From Rhodocyclaceae bacterium (GTDB taxonomy: Bacteria; Pseudomonadota; Gammaproteobacteria; Burkholderiales; Rhodocyclaceae): a stretch of 42,205 nucleotides of DNA. The translations under genes were made by a program, and so were the position numbers. This document shows positions 22,869 to 31,028 of the stretch, piece by piece (within the stretch, counting starts at the first letter, position 1; each line of letters opens with the position of its first letter). Under the pieces are notes generated by a model. The model saw only the letters and a list, made by a program, of their open reading frames with translations. It ran no database searches and was not told where the DNA came from. The stretch covers positions 1 through 42,205 of the forward strand of contig JAUXOM010000125.1 of the NCBI GenBank assembly GCA_030682175.1, read 5' to 3'.

Positions 22869-25738
22869 GGTTTTCCTCCTGTTGATTGAGCCGCACGCGC
22901 CAAGTTTAGAGCAAGAAGCCGGCGCAGGATTTCATCGTCCGACATCTCCTGCGTGTAATCGTTCCAGCCGTAGGCGGTGGCGACCGCCGCGTCGAGCGCC
23001 TTGTGGGCGTTATCGAGCCAGGCCGGGCGAGCGTTGTAGAGGTTGGTCAAGGTGCGTTTCTTGAGGTCGGCTTCGTGGCCGGGTCTGGCGACGATGCGGT
23101 CGGGATAGCCAGGCACGATTTCGGGAACGCGCTCCGTCCATTCCGGCGGGTTGAGCCAGTTTTCGCGCAACTCGACGAGCCGCCGCGCGGCGGCGGCGAT
23201 GTTCGCGGCGGGAATCTGCGGCGCCATGCACGGCGGCGACGCCTGGCCCGCCACGGGCGCTGTGTCGCGCGGCGTCAGGCCGGCGGGAAACGGGAAGGTT
23301 TCAAAGGTGGTGGTCGGCGTGTAGCGCGGTCGGTCTTCGAGCGACGTGCCGAGCCGCAGCGACCAGAGCTCGTGGAAGCGCGAATGGAGGATGCCGAAGG
23401 TGGCGTCATCGGTGCGGGCGACGACGGTCAAGTTCTTGTCCGGCACGATGGGCGGCGCGATCCATGCGAAGACGCGGTGCTTGGACACCTCGGGCGTCAC
23501 GATGAAGCGCGAGAGCTTCGCCGTGGCTTGGCGCATCGCCGGGCGTGGCCTATGAAACAGCCACCAAGTTTCGCTGGTATCCGATACGCGGTTGCCGGCG
23601 CGGGTTGGCTGCACACGTGTTTTGGCGTAGGAGAAGGGCGCTTCGTAGAAGCAGGCGTCAGCTTCTGCCATGTCGGTGCCGAAGTCGATGATCCAGTAGT
23701 CGCGGTTGCGCCGCGTAATGTCGAGGCCGTTGAACCACGGCTTGACCACTTCACTGTTCGGGCGACCGTGCGGGTTCGGCTGCGCCAGCCACTGGCGGGC
23801 AAGATCGCCGGGAATGTCGAAGGGGCCGGTCTTCTGGATGCCGAGGTAGGTCGTCGCCGCGTTCTCCGGCAACGCTTTGGCGGTCGCCAAGTCGAGCCCG
23901 GCGCCCGCCGTCAGGTCGGCGTGTATGGTCGCTGCAAGGCGCCCGTCGAGGCTGCCCATCGGCGCATCGGCCGCGCCGAAGCACACCAGCGACACGCGCA
24001 CCGCCGCGCCTTCGTTGATCCACGGCTCGTCGCTCCATGCCTCGAAGATGCGTCCGCTGGCGACGACGCGGTCGAGCACCTTGCGGTTGGCGCCGCCGCG
24101 CACGCTGTTGGTGCCGACGAGTCCGGCCGCTCGGCATTTGCCTGCCTCGATCTGCGCCCGCGCCTTCTCGAACCAGTAGGTGACGAAATCGGCGCCGCCC
24201 GGCACACGGCCCTCGTAGCACGCACGCAGCGTGTCAGTGTAGTCCGCGCCAAGCTGGCTGCGCATCACCTTGTCGCCGAGGAAGGGTGGATTGCCGACGA
24301 TGGCATCGCAGGCCGGCCATTCTGATTCAATCGCCGTCTCGCCAGCGCCGACTTTCACCAAGGCATCGCGGTTCTCGATGGTGTCGAGCGGTTGGAGGAT
24401 CGGCTGGGCGGAAACCGGATAGCCGTTTCTCAGCATCCATTGAATCTCGCCGATCCAGACAGTGACGCGCGCGAGTTCGGCGGCGTAGGGGTCGAGTTCG
24501 ATGCCCAGCACGTTGGCGGGCGAGACTTCTATGCCCACCTGCCGTTGCAGGCCAAGCGCCTCGGCTTCGGTGTTGGTGCGGCGTTCGAGGTCTTTCAGCG
24601 CCTTGAGCGCGAGATAGAGAAAGTTGCCGCTGCCGCAGGCGGGGTCGAGCACACGATAGTTGCGCAGGCGTTCGAGGTAGTGCTTAAAGATCGCGTCCGC
24701 ATCTTTGTGCGCCTTGTCGCCATGCTTCTTCGATTTCGCCAGCCGCGCAGCAATTTCGCTTCTGGCGGCCTGCCATGCGGCCATGAGCGGCCGCACGATG
24801 ACCGGCTCGATCAGCCGCATGATGGTGGCCGGATCGGTGTAGTGCGCGCCGAGCTGCGAGCGCTTGGAGGGGTTGAGCCCGCGTTCAAAGAGTGTGCCGA
24901 AGATCGAGGGGTCGATGTTGCGCCAGTCCATGTCGGCGGCGCGTTGCAGTGCGACCACGTCCTCGCGCGTCAGCGCCGGAACCTCCACGGTGGCGAACAG
25001 GCCACCGTTGAACCAGGCGATGGTTTCGTTGCCGTAATCGCCGCCGTCGCGCATCGCACTGAACAGCGCGGCCAGCCGGTTGGTGGCCCGCGCCGGATCG
25101 GCGGCCGCCTTGGTGAGCAGCCCGGTGAAAATGCCGCGTGGCAGCAGGTTCTCGTCCTCGGCGAACATGCAGAACAGGCACTGGATGAGGAAGTGCGCGA
25201 CCGGCTGGGCTTCGAGCCCGCGCCCACGCAGGGTTTCGGCCAGCGCGCCGAACTGGCCGGCAGCTTCTTCGGTGATCGCGGCCAGCGACTTCACCGGCCG
25301 CAGCTTTTCTGGATCGGTGAACACCCAGCGCAAGGTTTGCAGATGCTCCGGCTGATCGAGGTCGGCGATGAGAATACTGCGCGGTTCGTCGGGATAGCCG
25401 GTGAAGGCGGTGTGAATCTCGATGCGCTCGCGGTCGCAGACGACCAGCAGAGGAGGATTCTCAAGCTCCAGCGAATAGTCGGTCAGTTGCTTGAGCGCCG
25501 CGCGCAGGTCGCGTCCCGGCCGCTTGTTTTCCCAGCCAAAGTGGCCGCGCTTCCAGACATCGGCCCAGCCGTCGCCGCCGCTGGCCTTGCCGGCGCCCCG
25601 CTCGAAACAGTAGTTGTCGGAATCGCGCGGCTTGTCGACGCCAAGCAGGTCGCACAGGTCATCGAAATGCGCTTGCGCCCCGGCGCGTTCGGAAAGCGGA
25701 TTGTCTTTCCAGCGGGCGATGAACTGTGCGGGTGTCAT
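22865..25738 (-). CDS. MmeI-like (type IIL) single-chain restriction-modification enzyme
   Basis: A 957-aa protein resembling MmeI, which combines nuclease, N6-adenine methyltransferase and target recognition. The N-terminal nuclease site is D60-x9-E70-x-K72 (WADVWKRGHFGWENK), the same spacing as MmeI. A helical spacer with QLGAHYTDP leads to the methyltransferase: motif I VLDPACGSGNF (about 360) and motif IV VGNPPFLGD (about 482). The last 350 residues hold the probable target-recognition domain and C-terminal helices. A repeat copy supplies KVGAGETA just before motif IV, where relatives have unrelated residues. The ATG at 25738 is used; a GTG at 25753 is possible. It lies in a small island with BrnTA upstream and a TA pair downstream. 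Target sequence unknown. Confidence 0.88.
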   Translation of the reverse strand: MTPAQFIARWKDNPLSERAGAQAHFDDLCDLLGVDKPRDSDNYCFERGAGKASGGDGWADVWKRGHFGWENKRPGRDLRAALKQLTDYSLELENPPLLVVCDRERIEIHTAFTGYPDEPRSILIADLDQPEHLQTLRWVFTDPEKLRPVKSLAAITEEAAGQFGALAETLRGRGLEAQPVAHFLIQCLFCMFAEDENLLPRGIFTGLLTKAAADPARATNRLAALFSAMRDGGDYGNETIAWFNGGLFATVEVPALTREDVVALQRAADMDWRNIDPSIFGTLFERGLNPSKRSQLGAHYTDPATIMRLIEPVIVRPLMAAWQAARSEIAARLAKSKKHGDKAHKDADAIFKHYLERLRNYRVLDPACGSGNFLYLALKALKDLERRTNTEAEALGLQRQVGIEVSPANVLGIELDPYAAELARVTVWIGEIQWMLRNGYPVSAQPILQPLDTIENRDALVKVGAGETAIESEWPACDAIVGNPPFLGDKVMRSQLGADYTDTLRACYEGRVPGGADFVTYWFEKARAQIEAGKCRAAGLVGTNSVRGGANRKVLDRVVASGRIFEAWSDEPWINEGAAVRVSLVCFGAADAPMGSLDGRLAATIHADLTAGAGLDLATAKALPENAATTYLGIQKTGPFDIPGDLARQWLAQPNPHGRPNSEVVKPWFNGLDITRRNRDYWIIDFGTDMAEADACFYEAPFSYAKTRVQPTRAGNRVSDTSETWWLFHRPRPAMRQATAKLSRFIVTPEVSKHRVFAWIAPPIVPDKNLTVVARTDDATFGILHSRFHELWSLRLGTSLEDRPRYTPTTTFETFPFPAGLTPRDTAPVAGQASPPCMAPQIPAANIAAAARRLVELRENWLNPPEWTERVPEIVPGYPDRIVARPGHEADLKKRTLTNLYNARPAWLDNAHKALDAAVATAYGWNDYTQEMSDDEILRRLLALNLARAAQSTGGKP
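24333..24355 (-). repeat. 23-bp dispersed repeat inside the MmeI-like gene
   Basis: A perfect consensus copy on the coding strand, read in frame as KVGAGETA shortly before methyltransferase motif IV. Confidence 0.85.
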
Positions 25739-25754
25739 GTCGGCATTCTGCACG

Positions 25755-25777
25755 AAAGTCGGCGCTGGCGGGACGGC
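25755..25777 (+). repeat. 23-bp dispersed repeat, extended intergenic copy 4
   Basis: Located just upstream of the MmeI-like gene start. Similarity with the copy at 22475 extends about 22 bases to the right (GCGTG, CCCGCATG, GGTACGGC). These two extended copies bracket the restriction gene. Confidence 0.8.
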
Positions 25778-25819
25778 GTGCCCCGCATGAGGTACGGCGC
25801 CAGCATCCGCGCCGCTTGC

Positions 25820-26086
25820 TTAATGCGTGTGTAACTTTTCCTGCAACCAGACCTTGATCAACGACTGGTAGGGAACATCGCGGGCATTGGCGGCGGCCTT
25901 GATCGAGTCGAGCAGATGCTGCGGCAGACGTAGCGAAATCGTCTTGGTCGTGGGCTTCAGGTTTGGCAGAACGACACGCTGCGCCTTCGACCAGTCGAGA
26001 TAATCCGCCGAATCATGCGATTCCCAAAAAGCGCGTTCCTCCGCCTCGTTGGCGAATTGCGGAATCTTCTTAGTTGGCTTGTTCAT
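25820..26086 (-). CDS. brnA: BrnA-like CopG-family antitoxin
   Basis: An 88-aa antitoxin. The N-terminal half contains EERAFWESHDSADYLDWSKA, the typical BrnA/CopG toxin-binding region. The C-terminal half is a ribbon-helix-helix (TKTISLRLPQHLLDSIKAAA, then NARDVPYQSLIKVWLQEKL). It should neutralise BrnT and repress the operon. It starts 17 bases before the BrnT stop, an overlap that is normal for brnTA. Confidence 0.9.
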   Translation of the reverse strand: MNKPTKKIPQFANEAEERAFWESHDSADYLDWSKAQRVVLPNLKPTTKTISLRLPQHLLDSIKAAANARDVPYQSLIKVWLQEKLHTH

Positions 26087-26369
26087 AAATTGCTCGCTCC
26101 TTGCGGTGCATGGCGCGCGCCGAGATGACGCGGATCAGCTGGCCGGACATGCGCAAGGTAAATGAAATGTGCAGAAGTCGCCCTTCATCCGTTTTGCCAA
26201 GTGCATGTTCTCTTGTCTCCTGCTGGCTGTGCCCGTCGTCGGTCAGCAACAACAATGGGGCATTGAAGAACACCTGTTCTGCTTCCGCCATGGAAACACC
26301 ATGTTTTTCATTCTTTCGGGCATTGCCTTCATCCCAATCGAAGCCTGTGATCCCGGCGAAATCAATCAT
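26070..26369 (-). CDS. brnT: BrnT-like ribonuclease toxin
   Basis: A 99-aa toxin of the BrnT family (RelE-like fold). Family landmarks: GFDWDEGNARKNEKHGVSM near the N-terminus, AEQVFFNAPLLLLTDD, then TREHALGK and the C-terminal IRVISARAMHRKERAIYE, which holds the expected catalytic Arg residues. It inhibits translation by RNA cleavage when not bound by BrnA. It is the first gene of the pair; a TATAAT box and a palindrome lie immediately upstream. Confidence 0.92.
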   Translation of the reverse strand: MIDFAGITGFDWDEGNARKNEKHGVSMAEAEQVFFNAPLLLLTDDGHSQQETREHALGKTDEGRLLHISFTLRMSGQLIRVISARAMHRKERAIYEQAN

Positions 26370-26372
26370 TCT

Positions 26373-26404
26373 TGTATATTATAGGCATATACATTTTAGT
26401 GCAA
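26373..26404 (-). promoter_or_regulatory. brnTA promoter with candidate operator
   Basis: On the minus strand a TATAAT -10 (26378-26383) lies within an inverted repeat TGTATAT-N7-ATATACA (26373-26393). A TTGCAC (26399-26404) is a possible -35, with a short 15-base spacer. The palindrome over the -10 fits autorepression by BrnA. Confidence 0.5.
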
Positions 26405-26427
26405 GGACAAATGAAGAAATAGCCGCG

Positions 26428-26850
26428 CTAGGCTGACAAGGCCTTGCGCAAGCCGCGCAGCACGCCGCCCAGCAGCGGCAGCTTCATGTACAGCTCTTCG
26501 GCGGTATCCCAGTAGTCGCGATGGAAGCAGACCTTGCCGGCGGCATCGAACCTGAGGTGCGACATGCCGCGCAAGATCATGGCTTCCTTGTGCCCCAGCC
26601 GGCGCGTGCGAAAACCGAGCTCCCAGACCAGCATCGCCGTATCGCCAGCGCCGACTTTCGCGGTGATGACGAAGCGCGGCTCCGTCACCTGGCTAAACAT
26701 GTGGGTGAAGATGCGCTGGATGGCGGTCAGCCCGCGCACCTCGTTGAACGGGTCCTTGAAGTAGGCATCGTCGCTGTAGAAGCTGCCGAAATCCGCGACG
26801 CTCGCCGGCGTCAGGTTCTGATAGAAGTCGATCAGGGGTTCAAGTTGCAT
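26428..26850 (-). CDS. NTF2/SnoaL-like protein
   Basis: A 140-aa protein of the nuclear transport factor 2 fold. LIDFYQNLTPASVADFGSFY, DDAYFKDPFNEVRGL, FTHMFSQV, then SHLRFDAAGKVCFHRDYWD follow the family pattern. It is the last gene of the leftward operon starting at 33106 and lies one base after the SDR gene. The family is often found at the end of this operon type, but its role, binding a lipid or acting as an isomerase, is unknown. Residues about 65-72 read KVGAGDTA, produced by a 23-bp repeat copy (26636-26658). Here the repeat reading fits the natural fold well (G-D-x-A-M-L-V-W). Confidence 0.85.
   Translation of the reverse strand: MQLEPLIDFYQNLTPASVADFGSFYSDDAYFKDPFNEVRGLTAIQRIFTHMFSQVTEPRFVITAKVGAGDTAMLVWELGFRTRRLGHKEAMILRGMSHLRFDAAGKVCFHRDYWDTAEELYMKLPLLGGVLRGLRKALSA
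26636..26658 (-). repeat. 23-bp dispersed repeat inside the SnoaL-like gene
   Basis: A coding-strand copy with one mismatch, read in frame as KVGAGDTA. Confidence 0.8.
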
Positions 26851-26851
26851 G

Positions 26852-27607
26852 TCATTCTCCGGTAAAGCGGCGGATCAGGGGGAAGTACCAGCGATACGGC
26901 AGCAGCGCGAGCAGTTTCATGACGCGGGTGAAGCGCCGCGGAAAGTGGATTTCGAAGCGGCTGGCGCGGAACCCGGCGAGCATGGCCTGCGCGGCCTGTG
27001 GCGTGGTGATGAGCGCCGGCATGGCGAAATCGTTCTGCGCCGTCAGACGCGTGGCGACAAAGCCGGGATTGATGACCCAGACCCCCACCCCGCGCGGGGC
27101 CAGTTCAAGATGCAGGCATTCGGCAAAGTGGATCAGCGCTGCCTTGCCCGGCCCGTAGGCGAGCGCACGCGGCAGGCCGCGATAGCCGGCGACGCTGGCA
27201 ACGAAGGCGATACCGCCGCCGGGCTGCAGGTCGGGCAGCACGGCGGCGGCCAGTTTCATGGCGCCAGTGAAATTCACCGCCACGATGCGTTCCGCCTGTG
27301 TCAGGTCGAAATCGGCCGCGCCCATCGGCCGGTAGTCGCCGGCCAGATAGATCACCAGGTCGATGCCGCCCCAGGCGTCCAGCAATGCCTGGCGCGCGGC
27401 GGCGAGACTCGCCGCGTCGGTGACGTCGCAAGGCAGCACCAGCGCCCCGGCGCAGCCCAGCGATTCGAGCCTGCCGCGCGAGCGCGCCGACAGGGCGAGG
27501 TGTGCGCCCTGCCCGGCCAGTTGCTGTGCCAGCGCCGCACCGATGCCCGTCGAGGCACCCACCAGCCAGACGCGCCGGCCCTGCCAGTCGCGAATCCGCG
27601 GATTCAT
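26852..27607 (-). CDS. short-chain dehydrogenase/reductase
   Basis: A 251-aa SDR. The NAD(P)-binding motif is VGASTGIGAAL (TGxxxGxG) near residue 16, with Arg after the second strand (SARSRGRL) favouring NADPH. CDVTD, VIYLAGDYRPM (NAG-like AGD), FVASVAGYRG with the catalytic Ser, and YGPGKAAL (YxxxK) are all present. The C-terminus (FPRRFTRVMKLLALLPYRWY) is basic and hydrophobic, suggesting membrane association. The ATG at 27607 overlaps the DUF3833 stop (ATGA). Member of the operon 33106-26428; the substrate is probably a lipid or carbonyl compound, by context only. Confidence 0.9.
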   Translation of the reverse strand: MNPRIRDWQGRRVWLVGASTGIGAALAQQLAGQGAHLALSARSRGRLESLGCAGALVLPCDVTDAASLAAARQALLDAWGGIDLVIYLAGDYRPMGAADFDLTQAERIVAVNFTGAMKLAAAVLPDLQPGGGIAFVASVAGYRGLPRALAYGPGKAALIHFAECLHLELAPRGVGVWVINPGFVATRLTAQNDFAMPALITTPQAAQAMLAGFRASRFEIHFPRRFTRVMKLLALLPYRWYFPLIRRFTGE

Positions 27608-28125
27608 CGCTTGATGAAGCTGAGTGTGACTTCGCCGAGGTGGAAGCCCCACTTCGACATCGTCGAGCGATTCAGCATCACCTTGTCGTCCATGAGGAAC
27701 ATCCAGTCGTCGAAAGCGACGTGATAGGTCTTGCCATCAACCGGCACGGCCATGACATAGCGCCAGTGCAGGGCATTACCGGCCACCTTGCCGATCGCTT
27801 CGCCGATCACGTCGTCCGCTTTGCCGCGGTAGCTGCCGTCCGGCTGGCGGATCAGCGTCCAGATGCGCTGCGATTCGGTGCCGTCGGACCAACGGAAGTG
27901 CTCGTCGAGCACGCCGAAGTTGCCATTCCAGCGTGCATCGATGACGACGTGGAAGCGTTTTTTGACCTCGCCGGAACGGCCCTGGAACATGCCCCAGGCT
28001 TCGAGCCGTCCGTTGAAATAGTGCTCCAGCTTCAACACGGGTGTGGTGGCGCGATATTCCTCGACGCCTGTGGCGGCGCACCCGGCCAGGCCGATAGCAA
28101 GGGCGGCGGCAATCAGCAGTTTCAT
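27604..28125 (-). CDS. DUF3833 family lipoprotein
   Basis: A 173-aa lipoprotein. The signal peptide MKLLIAAALAIGLAGCAA has a lipobox with Cys16. The mature part (LEHYFNGRLEAWGMFQGRSG, FHVVIDARW, TLDEHF-like FGVLDEHFRW, SDGTESQRIW, YRGKADDVIGEAIGKVAGNA, LNRSTMSKWGFHLGEVTLSF) matches DUF3833, a lipocalin-like beta-barrel family that recurs in this operon type. It probably binds a lipid product at the membrane; function not established. The start overlaps the MFS stop and its own stop overlaps the SDR start, so translation is coupled. Confidence 0.9.
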   Translation of the reverse strand: MKLLIAAALAIGLAGCAATGVEEYRATTPVLKLEHYFNGRLEAWGMFQGRSGEVKKRFHVVIDARWNGNFGVLDEHFRWSDGTESQRIWTLIRQPDGSYRGKADDVIGEAIGKVAGNALHWRYVMAVPVDGKTYHVAFDDWMFLMDDKVMLNRSTMSKWGFHLGEVTLSFIKR

Positions 28126-29354
28126 TTGTCGATCTCCAGAAAATGGCGCCAGCGCCACAACAACATGGCCGCCAGCATCTTGAAGGCAAGGGGCAGGATG
28201 GCGTAGGCAAAGCTCAGGGCCGGCAGCCCAGCGGACCCGCCCGGCACGTAACCCAAACCACCCAACAGCGGCAGGGCTAGACCCGCGGCGAGAGCAAGGT
28301 TGAGCTTGGTGACGAAATTCCACACGCCGAAACAGGCTCCGCTTTGTCCCTGGCGCTCGCCCAGGTCTGCCGCCATGGCGGCCGGCAGCGCGAGGTCGGC
28401 GCCCAGGGCCAGTCCCGAGGCCAGGCAGATCACGGTGAAGACGGCCAGGTCGCCGGGACCGAGCAGGCTGGCGCCGGCGAAGGCCACCATCGCCAGCAGC
28501 ATCGACGCCAGCCAGGCGAAAACGCGGCCACGCCGGGCAGCCAACCTCACCCAAAGCGGCAGTGAGGCGGCACCGGCGATGAAGTAGAGCGCCAGCAATG
28601 CTCCGCTCACCCGTTCGGCCTGCAGCACATCGGCGACGAAGAACAGGAACAAGGTTGCCGGCAGCGCCGCGGCAATGCCGTTGGCAACGAAGACCACCAG
28701 CAGACGCCGGAAAGCGGCATCGGCCAGGGTGGCGCGCAGGCTGGGCCAGAGCGGCCGCAAGGACCGCGCTTGCAGATGAGATGCCGCGCCCATGCCGAGA
28801 TACCGGAAAGTGGTTGCCGCGGCGCCTAACAGGAGCGGCGGCAGTATCCAGGCCAGTAGCGCGATTCCCTGGGCTGGCTGCGGCGCGAGCAGGCCAGGCA
28901 GCGCCGCAGCGAGCACCACGCCGAGCAGACCGAAGCCTTCGCGCGCCGCGGTGAGGCGCGTGCGCTGACGCGCGTCTCTGCCGATCTCCGCACCCCAGGC
29001 CTGATAGGCGACGGTGGCGGCGGAAAAGCCGAGGTAGGTCAAGGCCAGCGATGCGAACAGCCATGCCGCTGCGTTTGTCGCGGGCGGATTCAGCAAGGCG
29101 AAGAAGCCGCAGGCAAAGGGCAACAGCGCCCAGGCCAGCATGTGCGGTCGGCGCACGCGATCGGCCAGCCAGCCGAACCAGGGATCGGTGCCGGCGTCGA
29201 GCAGGCGCGCCACCAGCAGGATCACCCCCAGCGTGGCGAGTTCGAGCCCCGTCGTTTCGGCATAGAAGCGCGGCACATGGACATACAGTGGCAGGGCGGC
29301 GAAGGCCAGCGGCAAGCCAAGCACGCCGTAGGCGAGGACAGGCGCGGCGGGCAT
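28122..29354 (-). CDS. MFS transporter (GPH-like)
   Basis: A 410-aa inner-membrane protein with about 12 hydrophobic segments. The cytoplasmic loop after TM2 has DAGTDPWFGWLADRVRRPHM, typical of the glycoside-pentoside-hexuronide/cation symporter branch of the major facilitator superfamily. A second-half counterpart is weaker. It lies in the light-regulator-linked lipid operon between the chalcone isomerase-like and DUF3833 genes. MFS proteins of this type are regular members of that operon; a sugar substrate is unlikely from context and a lipid or its precursor is possible. Confidence 0.88.
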   Translation of the reverse strand: MPAAPVLAYGVLGLPLAFAALPLYVHVPRFYAETTGLELATLGVILLVARLLDAGTDPWFGWLADRVRRPHMLAWALLPFACGFFALLNPPATNAAAWLFASLALTYLGFSAATVAYQAWGAEIGRDARQRTRLTAAREGFGLLGVVLAAALPGLLAPQPAQGIALLAWILPPLLLGAAATTFRYLGMGAASHLQARSLRPLWPSLRATLADAAFRRLLVVFVANGIAAALPATLFLFFVADVLQAERVSGALLALYFIAGAASLPLWVRLAARRGRVFAWLASMLLAMVAFAGASLLGPGDLAVFTVICLASGLALGADLALPAAMAADLGERQGQSGACFGVWNFVTKLNLALAAGLALPLLGGLGYVPGGSAGLPALSFAYAILPLAFKMLAAMLLWRWRHFLEIDK

Positions 29355-29356
29355 GC

Positions 29357-29875
29357 TCAGGCGGCCCGCCGCAGCAGGGCGGCACGCAATTCTGGATCAC
29401 TGGTCTTTGCATCGAGCCAGATGCCGAAGAAGGCGCGGGCGAATGCCGCGTCCTGCACCCGGCCGAGCAGCCGCTCGCCTTGGTGAAAGCTCACCGCGTC
29501 CGCCTGCCAGACGCCGAGGATATGGTCTCCGTCACTGACGTCCGGGAAGATGCCAAGCATGAACTTTTCCCAGTCCGCCAGCGGCGCAGCATCGGCGACC
29601 ATGGGGCGCATGGCTTTGATACTCGCCCGGGCAATGTCGCGGCCGGCGATGCTGCGCTTGTAGTCAAGGCGCAAGGCCAGCGGTGGCCGTAGCGGATCGT
29701 CAGCCGCCCACAACGTCGCTTCATAGACAAGGAAGCCGAAATAGCGGTATTCCCCCCGCCCCCAGCGGCGCAGTTCTGGCGGGAAAGCCGTGGTGGCAAA
29801 GCCCGCCAGCGGCCAGCCCAGCAGGGCCAGCAGCAGGCTACGCCGGGCGCTGGACAAGAGAGAACTGGACGACAT
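29357..29875 (-). CDS. chalcone isomerase-like exported protein
   Basis: A 172-aa protein with an N-terminal signal peptide (SARRSLLLALLGWPLAGFA). The mature region (LRRWGRGEYRYFGFLVYEAT, then LDYKRSIAGRDIARASIKAM, and GDHILGVW...AVSFHQGERLLG) matches the bacterial chalcone isomerase-like family (PF16036). The plant flavonoid reaction is not expected; these proteins probably bind fatty acids. The ATG at 29875 overlaps the end of the methyltransferase gene by 38 bases, and the stop is two bases before the MFS start. Part of the leftward operon. Confidence 0.85.
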   Translation of the reverse strand: MSSSSLLSSARRSLLLALLGWPLAGFATTAFPPELRRWGRGEYRYFGFLVYEATLWAADDPLRPPLALRLDYKRSIAGRDIARASIKAMRPMVADAAPLADWEKFMLGIFPDVSDGDHILGVWQADAVSFHQGERLLGRVQDAAFARAFFGIWLDAKTSDPELRAALLRRAA

Positions 29876-31028
29876 CGATGTTGCCGGCACGGAAGCCGGC
29901 CTCGCAATAGCACAGATACATGCGCCACAGACGGCGGAAACGCTCGTCGAAACCGAGCTTGGCGATGCGCGGCCAGTTCGCCTCGAAAGCCTCGCGCCAG
30001 AGGACGAGCGTGCGCGCATAGTCGGCGCCGAAAGCGAACTCGTCGGTGACGGCGAGGCCGGCACGCGCGGCGGCGGTACGGAAAGCGGTGCACGACGGCA
30101 GCATGCCGCCGGGAAAGACGTACTGCTGGATGAAGTCGGTGCCCTTCCGGTAAGCGGAGAACAGGTCGTCGCGGATGACGATGCTCTGGATCACCGCCCT
30201 GCCCTGCGGCGCGAGCGCAGCGGCCACGGTGCGGAAGTAGCCCGGCCACCAGCGTTCGCCGACCGCCTCGAACATCTCGATCGAGACGATATGGTCGAAA
30301 CGTCCGCGCAGGTCGCGATAGTCCTGCAGGCGAAAGTCGGCGTTGGCGACACGGCGCTGCGCCCACGCCAACTGGGCCGGCGAGAGCGTCAGGCCGGTGA
30401 CTTGCAAGCCCTCCCGCTCGGCGAGCTCGGCAAAGCCGCCCCAGCCACAGCCCAGTTCCAGCACCTGCTGTCCCGGCATTGCCCGCAGCCGCTTGAGGAT
30501 GCGCCGGTTCTTGGCGTCCTGCGCCTCTACCAGGGTCATGTCGGGGACAATGAAGAGCGCGGCCGAGTAACTCATGCCCGGGTCGAGCCAGAGTCGGTAG
30601 AAATCGTTGCCGAGATCGTAGTGCGCCATGATGTTGCGCCGGCTGCCATCGCGGCTGTTGCGGTTGAACCAGTGGCGCACGCGCGCCGCCAGCAATGCAT
30701 GCCAGGCGCCATAGACGGCTTTCCTGAGGTTGTCGCGGTTCCTCGCCAGCAGCGTCAGCAGTCCCGCGAGGTCCGGCGAATCCCACAGCCCGTCGAGATA
30801 CGATTCGGCCAGGCCGATGTCGCCACGCGCCAGCACCAGTCCGAACATCGTTTCGTCATGCACTCTGAGAATGGCCGTCGGTTGGCCGTCACCGAATACG
30901 GTGGCCGAACCATCCGGCAGACGTACCTCGAGCAGGCCGTCACGCAAGCCTTCAAGCAGTTTGAAGACCTGGCGCGTATCGCGTGCCATCGGCATTGAGT
31001 TGCGCAGGGTCAGGGTTTCTTCGTTCAT
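29838..31028 (-). CDS. cyclopropane-fatty-acid-synthase-type methyltransferase
   Basis: A 396-aa SAM-dependent lipid methyltransferase. An N-terminal lipid-binding region (about 1-120) with ETMFGLVLARGDIGLAESYL and the following DGLWDSPD precedes HYDLGNDFYRLWLDPGMSYS. The SAM loop LELGCGWGG is at 190-198, followed by QDYRDL, SIEMFEAVG and the C-terminal YFRAGNID-like CEAGFRAGNID. It modifies unsaturated acyl chains in phospholipids. In Rhodobacter a related methyltransferase gene in a singlet-oxygen-induced operon makes furan fatty acid precursors, so that pathway is a possibility here. It overlaps DUF1365 by four bases. Confidence 0.92.
   Translation of the reverse strand: MNEETLTLRNSMPMARDTRQVFKLLEGLRDGLLEVRLPDGSATVFGDGQPTAILRVHDETMFGLVLARGDIGLAESYLDGLWDSPDLAGLLTLLARNRDNLRKAVYGAWHALLAARVRHWFNRNSRDGSRRNIMAHYDLGNDFYRLWLDPGMSYSAALFIVPDMTLVEAQDAKNRRILKRLRAMPGQQVLELGCGWGGFAELAEREGLQVTGLTLSPAQLAWAQRRVANADFRLQDYRDLRGRFDHIVSIEMFEAVGERWWPGYFRTVAAALAPQGRAVIQSIVIRDDLFSAYRKGTDFIQQYVFPGGMLPSCTAFRTAAARAGLAVTDEFAFGADYARTLVLWREAFEANWPRIAKLGFDERFRRLWRMYLCYCEAGFRAGNIDVVQFSLVQRPA
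30333..30355 (+). repeat. possible degenerate 23-bp repeat in the methyltransferase gene
   Basis: Two mismatches to consensus (GTTGG, GACACGG). In the gene it is read antisense as RRVANADF, the same frame as the nasA antisense copy. The reading is natural for the family, so chance cannot be excluded. Confidence 0.4.

Noticed and set aside
23003-25834. Long plus-strand frames of 440 and 480 codons antisense to the MmeI-like gene
   Set aside because: The minus-strand protein has all nuclease and methyltransferase motifs; the plus-strand products show none.
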